NCBI RefSeq assembly: GCF_019880545.1
Contig: NZ_JAINVW010000001.1
Span: 1,364,001-1,428,000 of the forward strand
Source: Flagellimonas meishanensis
GTDB lineage: Bacteria; Bacteroidota; Bacteroidia; Flavobacteriales; Flavobacteriaceae
DNA: 64,000 bases
Reading direction: 5' to 3'
The notes under the pieces are model-generated. The model had not been told where the DNA came from. It made no database searches and saw only the letters and a list, made by a program, of their open reading frames with translations. A program made the translations under genes and the position numbers. Every line of letters starts with the position of its first letter. Position 1 is the stretch's first letter. Below are positions 45,224 through 54,643 of this stretch, in pieces.

Positions 45224-48200
45224 ATGCTCAAGAAAACCATAGTCAGTATAGCCATTACACTAATAGTGGTATCAGCTGTTGTACTATTGGGGTGGCTTCT
45301 TCAGATTGAAGCTCTTACCTATAATGTTACCGGTCTTCCGACCATGAAGTTCAATACTGCATTTTCCTTCATGCTGTTGGCAATGGTTATTTTCTTAAAT
45401 GTTAGAAAGGGCAATATGGCCATACCCCATGTTGTTAATGGTATATTGCTATGTTTGGGATTACTGACCTTGTATCAGGACATAGCTGGGGTCAATCTTG
45501 GCATAGATCAAGCCATGGTCAGTGACTTAGATGGAATTTTGTCCGGTAATCCGACCCCAGGAAGAATGTCATCGGTTACTTCCCTGTCCTTTATATTGTT
45601 GGGCGTGTCGCTGCTTCTCATTTCGGTAAGAAAACCCAGATATTTGAATGTGGCCGCCTACTTGGCCCAATCGGTCGCTTTTTTTGCCTTTCTTGCCATG
45701 TCTGCCTTTTTTCTGCAAATATCAACAGTAGATAAAATCTCCTTCATTTCCTCCATGGCGGTCCACACGGCCATAGGATTTTTATTGGCCAGCATAGCCA
45801 TTTCATTGCTTATCCCGACGTATGGACTAACCGAGCTTTTTATTGGAAAAAAAATAGGGAGCCATTTGATGAGAAGATTATTTTTTCAATTGTCCGTACT
45901 GATATTGGCGCTTTGTTCATCGGTACTCCTACTATACAGAAAGGGCCTGTTGGCACCAGATTTTTCCATAGCTATTTTAGGGGTTGCATTTATTACCTCT
46001 GTGTTGTTTATCTTGATGGTGGTCATCCCATCCATAAACCAATTGGAGAAAGATAGAAGGGTGGCCGAACAAGAGCTCCATATCACCAATACCTACTTGA
46101 ACACTACCCCAAACCCAATGGTGATAATCGATGGTTCCAGAAAAATTCTGCTTTCAAACGCCCTTACCAAGAAGATTTTTGGGTATGCTGAATCTGACCT
46201 GAAGGGCAAGGACCTTTCAGAGCTGATCGCTGGAAATTTCACCAAAGAACATGAAGAACACCTTAAAGCCTTTCACGCCATACAACCAGATCCGGAATCG
46301 GAACACGACAGTTTGGAATTGGCCCAGGAGAACCATGTCTCTACCATGGAAACCAAGCTGTTGGAAAAAAGGGGTAAGAAAATTCCGGTTGAGATAACAC
46401 TCAATTCCATTAAAGCTGGAAGTGGATTTAATACCGTAGTTGCGTTCAGGGACATTTCAAGAACTGTGGAGGCGGAACGAAACTATAAAGTTGCCAACGA
46501 AAAAGTATTGGCGGCTCTTGACGCTTCAATTGTTGGTGTTTGGGGTTACGACATTGAACAAGGAAATCTGGAATGGGACGATAACATGTACAACCTCTAT
46601 GGTCTTCAAAGGGAAAAGGAGGAGGCGACCTTCGCACTATGGAAAAAACATGTTCATGAAGAGGATTTTGGCAGAATACTGGAACAATTGGAAGATGCCG
46701 TTAAGAACAAGAGCAAATACGAGGCGGACTTTAGGGTTATATGGCCAGACGGCTCCATTCATTACATACGGGGAAAAGGTTCTGTGCTCTTGAATGAGCA
46801 AAGCGAGGTAATACGCGTAATGGGAACCAATTGGGACATTTCTACCCAAAAGAATTATGAACTGGCACTACAGGCCAGTACCGAGCAGAATAGACTGTTC
46901 ATTGAGGAAGCCCCCACTGCTATTGCCATGTTCGACACCAACATGGTTTACCTGGCGGCTTCCAAAAAATGGTTGGAGGACTATAACATAACCCAAAAGG
47001 TTATCGGAAGGTCCCATTATGATGTTTTCCCAGAAATTGATGACGATTGGAAGAAAATACACAAAGAATGCTTGGCAGGGGCCATTAATACCTGTGACGA
47101 AGCAGTTTTTGAAAGAAAGGATGGATCCAAGCAATGGATAACCTGGGAGGTAAAGCCATGGTACACGCATGATAATGAAGTGGGCGGTCTGTTAATATAC
47201 ACCGCCAACATTACCCAGTTTAAGGAAAATGTAATGGAGCGCCTTAGGTTGCAAGACATGCTGGAACAATCCAATGAGATTGCAAAGATCGGGAGTTGGG
47301 AGTACGATGGCAATAAGCAAGCATTGGCGTGCAGCCCAATCACAAAAATGATATACGAGGTCCCCACCGATATTGTTCCCAGCATGGAAAGCATGCTTTC
47401 ATTTTATGATGAAGAAGAATCAAGGAAATTGCAACAGGCCATGCAAGATGCTTTGGAAAAATCGCATTCCTTTGATATGGAACTGAAGTTGACAACGGCC
47501 AAATCCAACGAAAAATGGGTGCGGATCATTGGCAGGACAAAAGGTTCGGAGGCGGATGGCAAAGTATATGGAATATTCCAGGACATTACGGCCATGAAGA
47601 ATTATGAAACTTCTTTGATAAAGGCAAAACAAAAAGCCGAAGCGGCAAGCAAATCCAAATCGGAGTTTTTGGCCAATATGAGCCATGAGATCAGGACCCC
47701 ATTGAACGGAATAATCGGATTTACCGATCTTTTGATGAAAACCGAGTTGTCCGAAAGTCAACAAGAGTACATGCATACAGTGTTCAATTCGGCAAACCAC
47801 CTTCTTGATATTATCAACGACGTACTCGACTTTTCAAAAATTGAGGCGGGCAAACTGGAGCTGAGTATTGAGAAAGTCGATCTCTTGGAGCTTTGTGACC
47901 AGACCATGGATATAGTAAAGCACCAGGCCCATGCCAAGGGACTGGAAATACTGCTGGATGTGTCCTCCGATGTTGATCCCTATGTTTTTGCGGACTCCGT
48001 TCGCCTCCGTCAGGTTTTGACCAATCTTTTGGGCAATGCCGTAAAGTTCACCAACGAAGGGGAGGTGGAATTGAAGGTTAGGTATAGTCCGGAATTGGGG
48101 AAGGACAAAACCAAAAAGTGCTATGTTTTTTCCATTAGGGATACCGGAGTGGGGATTGCGGAACACAATTTGGAGAAAATTTTCAAGGCATTTGACCAAG

Positions 48201-49228
48201 AGGATGCCTCCACCACCAGGAAATTTGGTGGAACCGGTTTGGGACTTACCATCAGCAACCGCTTGCTAAACTTTATGGGAAGCAATTTAAAAGTGGAAAG
48301 CAAACTCAACGAGGGCAGCGTCTTTTCCTTTGTCATTGAGTTTGAAACTACGGATGGTCCCAGCAAATCCAAAAAGACCGGTTCTTCGAAAGTGAAGAAA
48401 GTCTTGGTAATTGACGATAACAAGAACAACAGGATTATCCTGCAGGATATTCTACGATTATACCAAATTGAGGCTGTTTTGGCCGAAAGCGGCATTGAAG
48501 CGCTGGAAATCCTGGAAGAACAAAAAGATTTTGATTTGGCAATCGTCGATTATAATATGCCATACCTCAATGGTATTGAGGTAATCCAGCACATCAGGGA
48601 CAACTTCAACATGGGACCGGAAATTCTGCCCATCATGCTGTTGCACAGCTCGGTAGAGGATGGGGCCATAAATAATGCATGCCATAGGCATGGCGTCCAG
48701 TTTAATTTGACCAAACCGATCATGCTACGACAATTACAGTCCGTTCTGGACAAAATAGGGCGTCCCCAGAAGAAAATAGCACCAGAATCCGTGAAGAAAG
48801 GTCCCGAAGAGGTAAGTCTAGAAGAATTGGAACCAACAATCTTGGTAGCGGAGGACAATCCCGTGAACAGATTGTTAGCAAGGACCCTACTACAAAAAAT
48901 AGTCCCAAAATCTACCATAGTTGAGGCACACGACGGTTTTGAGGCGGTGAAGTGCTTCGAGGAAGACAAGTTCGATTTTGTTTTTATGGATATCCAAATG
49001 CCGCTTTTAAGCGGATACGATGCCACACAAAAGATTAGGCAAATGGAGAAAGGCGATACCCGCGTGCCCATAATAGCCCTTACGGCAAGATCCATTAAAG
49101 GGGAAAAAGAAAGGTGCTTGGAGCATGGAATGGATGGTTATGTGACCAAGCCCGTGGTTTATGAAACATTGAAAGACGTATTGTCTGAATATTTATTAAG
49201 TAATTTATTACAAATAATGAAAGATTAA
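45224..49228 (+). CDS. Hybrid sensor histidine kinase with four PAS and two receiver domains
   Basis: 1334 residues. N-terminal block of eight transmembrane helices (1 to about 275), four PAS domains (about 290-400, 420-545, 550-670, 675-795), HisKA with H821 in SHEIRTPLNG, HATPase_c (about 920-1040, GGTGLGLT), then receiver 1 (D1109 in VDYNMPYLNG) and receiver 2 (D1256 in MDIQMPLLSG). Both receivers keep the acidic pair and Lys. No DNA-binding output, so the phosphate must leave by an Hpt protein; one follows 62 bases after. Start ATG 45224 is preferred over TTG 45206. Confidence 0.93.
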   Translation: MLKKTIVSIAITLIVVSAVVLLGWLLQIEALTYNVTGLPTMKFNTAFSFMLLAMVIFLNVRKGNMAIPHVVNGILLCLGLLTLYQDIAGVNLGIDQAMVSDLDGILSGNPTPGRMSSVTSLSFILLGVSLLLISVRKPRYLNVAAYLAQSVAFFAFLAMSAFFLQISTVDKISFISSMAVHTAIGFLLASIAISLLIPTYGLTELFIGKKIGSHLMRRLFFQLSVLILALCSSVLLLYRKGLLAPDFSIAILGVAFITSVLFILMVVIPSINQLEKDRRVAEQELHITNTYLNTTPNPMVIIDGSRKILLSNALTKKIFGYAESDLKGKDLSELIAGNFTKEHEEHLKAFHAIQPDPESEHDSLELAQENHVSTMETKLLEKRGKKIPVEITLNSIKAGSGFNTVVAFRDISRTVEAERNYKVANEKVLAALDASIVGVWGYDIEQGNLEWDDNMYNLYGLQREKEEATFALWKKHVHEEDFGRILEQLEDAVKNKSKYEADFRVIWPDGSIHYIRGKGSVLLNEQSEVIRVMGTNWDISTQKNYELALQASTEQNRLFIEEAPTAIAMFDTNMVYLAASKKWLEDYNITQKVIGRSHYDVFPEIDDDWKKIHKECLAGAINTCDEAVFERKDGSKQWITWEVKPWYTHDNEVGGLLIYTANITQFKENVMERLRLQDMLEQSNEIAKIGSWEYDGNKQALACSPITKMIYEVPTDIVPSMESMLSFYDEEESRKLQQAMQDALEKSHSFDMELKLTTAKSNEKWVRIIGRTKGSEADGKVYGIFQDITAMKNYETSLIKAKQKAEAASKSKSEFLANMSHEIRTPLNGIIGFTDLLMKTELSESQQEYMHTVFNSANHLLDIINDVLDFSKIEAGKLELSIEKVDLLELCDQTMDIVKHQAHAKGLEILLDVSSDVDPYVFADSVRLRQVLTNLLGNAVKFTNEGEVELKVRYSPELGKDKTKKCYVFSIRDTGVGIAEHNLEKIFKAFDQEDASTTRKFGGTGLGLTISNRLLNFMGSNLKVESKLNEGSVFSFVIEFETTDGPSKSKKTGSSKVKKVLVIDDNKNNRIILQDILRLYQIEAVLAESGIEALEILEEQKDFDLAIVDYNMPYLNGIEVIQHIRDNFNMGPEILPIMLLHSSVEDGAINNACHRHGVQFNLTKPIMLRQLQSVLDKIGRPQKKIAPESVKKGPEEVSLEELEPTILVAEDNPVNRLLARTLLQKIVPKSTIVEAHDGFEAVKCFEEDKFDFVFMDIQMPLLSGYDATQKIRQMEKGDTRVPIIALTARSIKGEKERCLEHGMDGYVTKPVVYETLKDVLSEYLLSNLLQIMKD

Positions 49229-49290
49229 TACAATTTATTGCTGATAAAAATGTTAATGATAACAAACGGATTTCTAATATTGGCAGTACT

Positions 49291-50025
49291 TTGAAAAGGA
49301 TTTTACTAGTGGGCAGCAATGAAGACCTAACAGTGTCTCTTCAGAAGTTTGCAGCGCGCAACGAATGGGAAATGGACTCCTGTTCCGATAGCTTCAATGC
49401 CATACAAAAGGTAAAGAACGCCCCTTACGACATGATCGTTATGGACCAGGACATTGCTCCTTTGGATCCGTTCAAGTTGATGGAATACATATCTCATGAA
49501 CTACAAAAAGTATTGGCCATGGTAGTTGTAGGCAACCAAGATTCAAATAATGCGACAAGTCATGGAACTTATTTAAAACTTGCCTATCCCATTAGCGAAG
49601 AAGACCTTGATAAGATGGTCACCCATATGGATTTGGTTCCAAAAACGGAAAAACAGACCAAGGTGTTTTCCTTGGACTACTTGATAAAACTTTCCGATAA
49701 CAACGAAGAATTCATCCAAGAGTCCATTCAGCTTTTTCTCGAATCTGTGTCCGCTAAACTTGAAGAACTAAAAACAGCAATAACGGATGGTAATTATAAT
49801 GCAGCGAGAGAAATCGCTCACAATGTGAAACCCACTTTTGCCATGCTTGGCAATGACAAAGGCAGAGACATCTGCGATATCATTTGCCATGATGCGGAGG
49901 ATGCGGAAATACCTGATTTGGCAAAATCCTTGGAAGACGAATCGATTTTGATAACCAATGAATTAGAGAAAGAATTCCCCCAATTAAAACAGTATGAAAA
50001 AGAGAATCTTGATTATAGAGGATAA
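49291..50025 (+). CDS. Degenerate receiver fused to an Hpt domain
   Basis: 244 residues. N-terminal receiver fold (1-120) keeps D52 in VMDQDIAP but has lost the acidic pair (LVGSNED with G8-S9) and the Lys before Pro (LAYP). The C-terminal half is a histidine phosphotransfer domain with H177 in AHNVKPTFAMLG. It can accept phosphate on H177 from the upstream hybrid kinase. TTG 49291 is the only start before MKRILLVG. The next gene starts 32 bases inside this one. The 62-base gap from the kinase may hold a promoter, but none is clear. Confidence 0.85.
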   Translation: MKRILLVGSNEDLTVSLQKFAARNEWEMDSCSDSFNAIQKVKNAPYDMIVMDQDIAPLDPFKLMEYISHELQKVLAMVVVGNQDSNNATSHGTYLKLAYPISEEDLDKMVTHMDLVPKTEKQTKVFSLDYLIKLSDNNEEFIQESIQLFLESVSAKLEELKTAITDGNYNAAREIAHNVKPTFAMLGNDKGRDICDIICHDAEDAEIPDLAKSLEDESILITNELEKEFPQLKQYEKENLDYRG

Positions 50026-50362
50026 TCCCATGGTCGCCAAATCGTTACAATTTAAGTTGACTAGCGATGGATATGATGTCCTTATCGCAGAGGATGGAAA
50101 AAAAGCATTGCAGATATTGGAAGAGGAAGACTCCATCCAATTGGTCATCACGGACCTGATGCTACCATTTGTAACTGGGACCGAGCTTATAGAACACATC
50201 AAGAACAACACTCCCAATTTGCCCATCATTGTATTGTCCACCTCCAATCAGGAAGAGATTATAACAGATGCGTTCATGATGGGGGTAAACGATTTTATAA
50301 CCAAGCCCTTCAGTCCCAACGAACTATCGCTAAGGGTGAAACGGACCATAGAAAGTTATTGA
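49994..50362 (+). CDS. Stand-alone receiver (CheY-like response regulator)
   Basis: 122 residues, a single receiver with all key residues: acidic pair in IIEDN, D54 in TDLMLP, Ser in LSTSN and Lys in TKPF. There is no output domain, so it must act by protein contact, like CheY. It overlaps the Hpt gene by 32 bases and ends exactly at the TTG start of the HEAT protein, so all three are likely translationally coupled. Confidence 0.9.
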   Translation: MKKRILIIEDNPMVAKSLQFKLTSDGYDVLIAEDGKKALQILEEEDSIQLVITDLMLPFVTGTELIEHIKNNTPNLPIIVLSTSNQEEIITDAFMMGVNDFITKPFSPNELSLRVKRTIESY

Positions 50363-51385
50363 TTGGCCACTCTCAACAATATATTGGAAGATTCGCCTTG
50401 GATTCTTAAGGTCAATGTGCTGTTTGCAATCCTATTTTTTCTATTGGTTGCCATCATAGTGCTGGCATTGGTCTTTCTCAGAAAATATAAAAATGGACGG
50501 GAACAACGTAAGCGGTCATATCAGGATCGGATAGATGCATTTTTGAACAACTATCTTTTTGATGAGCAGTTTGATTTTAGAGCCGAGGTGAAAAATTTCA
50601 GGAACCGCCATTTGGTTTCCTCACTGCAGAAAAAAATGGCCATTCGCCAAATTCTGGAATACAATGAAAATCTCAAAGGGGAATCATCCAATTCCATTAA
50701 AAGGATATTCCATGAACTTCGGTTGGATGAGTTTGTCCTAGATTCCTTAAAGAATGGGAAATGGTACGAAAAATCCAGGGCCATACATGTATTATCACAA
50801 CTTTTGGTAAGGCGCCCCGGTGTAGTGGCCAGATATTTAAACGATCGTCACCACTCGGTAAGGGCTCAGGCCATCTATTATTTTATTAAAACGGCGGAGG
50901 ACAATCCATTGTCCTTTTTTGCCAAATTGAATAAAGAGTTGACACTTTGGGAACAGATTCATATTGAAGATGGTATAAAGCACATTTACAAAGGACCCAT
51001 ACCGGATTTTTCCAAATGGTTGGACCATGAACTCACAACCGTGCTGGTTTTTTCCATAAGAATGATACAGCAATTCAACCAATTTGAACATATTCCCCAA
51101 CTGGTTCCCTTCTTGCATCATCACGACCGTACTGTCCGAAAGGAAACGGTCCGTTCTTTGCGCAAGTTCAATTACGAAGGTCTTTTGGACAAAGTGATAC
51201 CGCAGTTTTTTTCCGAGGACCAACTAGTCAAAAAAGAAATCGTGAAATCCGTTCAAATATTGGGCGACCTAAAGATGCTCCAAGTACTGAAGTCTGCTTT
51301 CACACAGCAAGAGGAATGGCAAATCCGTCTTGAACTACTTAGGGCCGAGAAGAGCATGTTGTCCAATCTTAACCCAAATCTGTGA
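50363..51385 (+). CDS. Membrane-anchored HEAT-repeat protein
   Basis: 340 residues: an N-terminal transmembrane helix at about 16-40 (VLFAILFFLLVAIIVLALVF), then a cytoplasmic helical array with HEAT-like repeats, for example RAIHVLSQLLVRRPGVVARY and QLVPFLHHHDRTVRKETVRS. HEAT arrays bind proteins. It sits between a receiver and a glycosyltransferase, so it may transmit the receiver's state to the synthase; that is inference. Start TTG 50363 follows the upstream TGA directly. It overlaps the next gene by one base (TGATG). Confidence 0.8.
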   Translation: MATLNNILEDSPWILKVNVLFAILFFLLVAIIVLALVFLRKYKNGREQRKRSYQDRIDAFLNNYLFDEQFDFRAEVKNFRNRHLVSSLQKKMAIRQILEYNENLKGESSNSIKRIFHELRLDEFVLDSLKNGKWYEKSRAIHVLSQLLVRRPGVVARYLNDRHHSVRAQAIYYFIKTAEDNPLSFFAKLNKELTLWEQIHIEDGIKHIYKGPIPDFSKWLDHELTTVLVFSIRMIQQFNQFEHIPQLVPFLHHHDRTVRKETVRSLRKFNYEGLLDKVIPQFFSEDQLVKKEIVKSVQILGDLKMLQVLKSAFTQQEEWQIRLELLRAEKSMLSNLNPNL

Positions 51386-52824
51386 TGGAATTCCCCACGC
51401 AACAAATAATTGAGATAATCAGTTGGTCTTTTCTGGTCTACGGCATCCTTGCCTATGCAGGCTACTCCTTTTCCGCCTTCTTTTCATTTTTTGAGATACG
51501 GGAATACAAGCGCATAAACAATCAAAGGGACGAAATGGCCCTGTTGCAGTCCACCAGTTTGCCCCCCATCTCAATATTGGCACCGGCCTACAATGAAGAG
51601 GCCAATATTGTTGAAAATGTAAGGTCTTTGTTGACCGTAAACTACCCTTCGTGCGAAATCGTAATCATTAATGATGGCAGTAAGGATGGCACATTGACAA
51701 AACTCATCGACAGCTTTCATTTAATAAAGGACGATTCCCTGTATTTTGATATTCTTCCTTCCCAGCAGGTAAGGCAGATATATCGGTCCACCTTTAAATC
51801 CTTCAAGAACTTGACGGTGGTGGACAAAATGAATGGGGGCAAGGCAGATGCCCTGAATGCCGGGATTAACGTTTCCAAGCATGATATCATTTGTTGTATA
51901 GATGTGGACTGTGTTTTGGAAAGTGATGCCCTGCTGAAACTGATCAAGCCTTTCCTGAACAACGAGAAAAAGGTGATTGCCTCGGGAGGTATAATCCGCA
52001 TTGCCAATTCATGTGTCATTGAAGATGGAAAGATTACCGAGGTAAGGTTGCCCGAAAAGTTTATTGTCAGGGCACAGACCATCGAATACTTCAGGGCATT
52101 TTTGATGGGGCGTATGGCCTGGTCTAGGGTGGATGGCCTTTTGCTTATCTCCGGTGCCTTTGGCATGTTCGATAAAGAAACCGTTATCGAGGCTGGCGGA
52201 TATAACAGTAAGACCGTTGGAGAGGATATGGAGCTATTGGTGCGTATGAGAAGACTGATGCGGGCCAAGAAAGAGGAGTACAGCGTTGGCTTTATCCCCG
52301 ACCCACTTTGTTGGACAGAGGTCCCACCAAATTGGACCATATTGCGGAGGCAAAGGAACCGATGGACACGGGGCACAATGGAAACCTTATGGACACACCG
52401 TAGCATGTTGTTCAACCCAAAATATGGGGTGCTCGGTATACTGAGTACGCCGTATTGGCTCTTTTTTGAATGGCTTGCACCCATTGTGGAATTCACGGGC
52501 ATTCTTTTTTTCATAGCATTGTTGATCATGGGACAGATCAATTGGTTCTTTGTCCTGGGCTTTTCCATGGTAACCTATGGTTTTGCGGTGCTCTACTCCG
52601 TAACGGCCCTTTTCTTTGAGGAATATTCGTTTCAGCAATACAAAAAAACCAACTATGTGTACAAATTGGTCCTTACCGCATTTTTGGAACCCATTTTTTT
52701 TCACCCCTTTATTTTGTGGGCTTCCCTGCAGGGAAACATTGACCTTATCCGCGGGAAAAAATCATGGGGAACAATGAGCAGGACAGGTCTGGGCAAAGTT
52801 GGAAAAGAAGTAATGGCACAGTAA
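51385..52824 (+). CDS. Processive GT2 polysaccharide synthase
   Basis: 479-residue membrane glycosyltransferase of family 2. It has an N-terminal helix (10-32), then a cytoplasmic catalytic domain with APAYNEE, the DVD motif at about residue 171, GED near 280, and the processivity motif QRNRW followed by TRG. Three to four C-terminal transmembrane helices form the export channel. The layout resembles PgaC/IcaA (poly-GlcNAc) and hyaluronan synthases; the sugar is not known. There is no PilZ domain and no PgaD partner. The ATG at 51385 overlaps the HEAT gene stop. Confidence 0.9.
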   Translation: MEFPTQQIIEIISWSFLVYGILAYAGYSFSAFFSFFEIREYKRINNQRDEMALLQSTSLPPISILAPAYNEEANIVENVRSLLTVNYPSCEIVIINDGSKDGTLTKLIDSFHLIKDDSLYFDILPSQQVRQIYRSTFKSFKNLTVVDKMNGGKADALNAGINVSKHDIICCIDVDCVLESDALLKLIKPFLNNEKKVIASGGIIRIANSCVIEDGKITEVRLPEKFIVRAQTIEYFRAFLMGRMAWSRVDGLLLISGAFGMFDKETVIEAGGYNSKTVGEDMELLVRMRRLMRAKKEEYSVGFIPDPLCWTEVPPNWTILRRQRNRWTRGTMETLWTHRSMLFNPKYGVLGILSTPYWLFFEWLAPIVEFTGILFFIALLIMGQINWFFVLGFSMVTYGFAVLYSVTALFFEEYSFQQYKKTNYVYKLVLTAFLEPIFFHPFILWASLQGNIDLIRGKKSWGTMSRTGLGKVGKEVMAQ

Positions 52825-52848
52825 ACGCTCAATTTTAAGTACAGATAC

Positions 52849-54102
52849 ATGCAAGCCTTTCGTGTTATGACAAAATACCTATGGATGTTTGGCCTATTGC
52901 TCTGCATAGGTACCGCCTGGTCTCAGGAAAACATAACGGCCGATGAGATGTTCATGAGGGCCAGAAAGGAAGCTTTTGAGAAAAAGAATTACCCAGAGGC
53001 CATAGCATTGATGACGATTGCAACCCAAAAGGTCCCAGAAAACATCGATTTCAGGATTTTTTTGGGGAGGTTATACACATGGGACGGCCAAATGGATAAG
53101 GCTAAAAACATTTTAGAAGCTGTTTTTGAAGAGAATAAAAACTATGAAGATGCTGCTTTGGCCTATGCCAGTTTGGAATATTGGGACAAAAACCCTGAAA
53201 CTGCCCTGGAAATCGTAAATAAAGGCTTGGAACATAATGAAGATTCCGAGAGTCTGTTGGTTCTTAAGGCCAAGATATTGATGACCTTGAAAAATTACCG
53301 AGAGGCCAGTGGAACTTTGGATAAGACCCTGGAATACCATCCCAAATCCACCACGGCCTGTTCGTTGTTTAGGAGCATTGGAACAGGGTCCGTTCGGAAC
53401 GAGGCAGGGGTATCCTATAGTTTTGTTCATTTTAAAGAGCGTTTTGACCAACCATGGCATTTGGCGAGCCTGCATTACGGCAGATGGTCCGGTCTGGGTC
53501 CCATTTTTGGACGATTCAATTATGGCAATCGATTTGGAACGGGCACAACACAGTTTGAAGTTGATTTTTATCCCCGGATTTCCAACACTTTTTATGCCTA
53601 TTTAAATGGAGGAGTGTCAAGTGATAAGGGAATTTTCCCTGAATATAGGGCCGGTCTCTCCCTGTATGCCAACCTTCCTGCTGCCTTTGAGGCGGATGCA
53701 GGATTTAGGTTGTTGAAATTTACCGATGCCACATGGGTATATGCTTTTGGACTGGGAAAATACTATAAAAACTATTGGTTCAACTTTAGGAGTTATTTGT
53801 CAATGTTGGACGATGGTGTGGCCGATGCACATGCCTTTACAACAAGATATTATTTTGGAGGAGCGGATGATTATTTCAGTGTAAGTGTAGGTGCAGGGTT
53901 TTCCCCGGACAACAGCACAAACAACATTTTGCTAGGAAACAGCACAAGACTTCGGTCCAATAATATAACGGCCGGTTTTCGAAAACTGTTGGGGGACACA
54001 CATGTCATTTATTCCGAAATCGCCTATGACCGCATCGAATTTGCCGCAGATTCCCGAGACGACCAATATTCACTCCGAGTAGGGTACATCAAAAGATTTT
54101 AG
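52849..54102 (+). CDS. TPR and YaiO-type outer membrane beta-barrel protein
   Basis: 417 residues: a signal peptide (cleavage near TAWSQ), TPR repeats over about residues 30-165, and a C-terminal YaiO-like beta-barrel (190-417) ending in a strand with YSLRVGYIKRF, a terminal aromatic typical of outer membrane proteins. The TPR plus barrel layout resembles PgaA and AlgK/AlgE-type polysaccharide exporters, so it is the likely exit port for the adjacent synthase's product. 24 bases after the GT2 gene. ATG 52867 is a possible shorter start. Confidence 0.85.
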   Translation: MQAFRVMTKYLWMFGLLLCIGTAWSQENITADEMFMRARKEAFEKKNYPEAIALMTIATQKVPENIDFRIFLGRLYTWDGQMDKAKNILEAVFEENKNYEDAALAYASLEYWDKNPETALEIVNKGLEHNEDSESLLVLKAKILMTLKNYREASGTLDKTLEYHPKSTTACSLFRSIGTGSVRNEAGVSYSFVHFKERFDQPWHLASLHYGRWSGLGPIFGRFNYGNRFGTGTTQFEVDFYPRISNTFYAYLNGGVSSDKGIFPEYRAGLSLYANLPAAFEADAGFRLLKFTDATWVYAFGLGKYYKNYWFNFRSYLSMLDDGVADAHAFTTRYYFGGADDYFSVSVGAGFSPDNSTNNILLGNSTRLRSNNITAGFRKLLGDTHVIYSEIAYDRIEFAADSRDDQYSLRVGYIKRF

Positions 54103-54643
54103 TGCTTTTGGAATCTTGAGGGACATTGCTATCCATTAGGGTTAAATCTACCCTTAAAAAGAACTGTTTGAAAATGTAGGAAAACTTTCAAGATCCATTC
54201 AGCGAGACTCTAAAAATATATTTTTTATATATCAATTAAGTAAATCCGATTCTTCAATTCCTCCATAATCATTTAGAAATATTCCCAACTTAAAGAAATA
54301 CCTTTAAAACCTTTAATTTAATGGCTTGGGTTGTTTTCTGACTTTCAGGTCCGCAATTAGGCCAACTAACTTATTGTGGACATTTCTTATCCATTTGCAT
54401 ACTTGCGGTAATGGATGATAATTACTCCAACCTTCTTCAATTTTGGTCATGTACGTATGTCACCATGGGATATTGGCATTGGTATTTTCTTAAGGAGAAA
54501 CCTCCTTTTTTAACTTAAGTAGCTTCCCGTCGCATCAATCAAAAAAAAATCTATAAATTCACGATTCTAAAATCTATCCAACTGAAAATGAGCTAGAAAA
54601 CATTTTCATATCTCATCATTCTTTCAACCAAAAAAGCTTTCAC
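54103..54643. other. Intergenic region; one possible small - strand frame and a hairpin terminator
   Basis: 541 bases without a convincing gene. A 45-codon frame on the - strand (54313-54450) starts with MTKIEEGWSNYHPL and looks coding-like but matches no family I know; it is preceded by a stop and has no clear ribosome binding site. A hairpin with arms 54492-54497 and 54502-54507 plus six T suggests a + strand terminator at 54511. The rest is AT-rich. No promoter for the sulfatase gene was clear. Confidence 0.4.
54492..54511 (+). terminator. Short hairpin with T tract
   Basis: AAGGAG - AAAC - CTCCTT, followed by T to 54511. It is 390 bases downstream of the YaiO gene and could end that transcript or an unrecognised small RNA. 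Confidence 0.55.
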
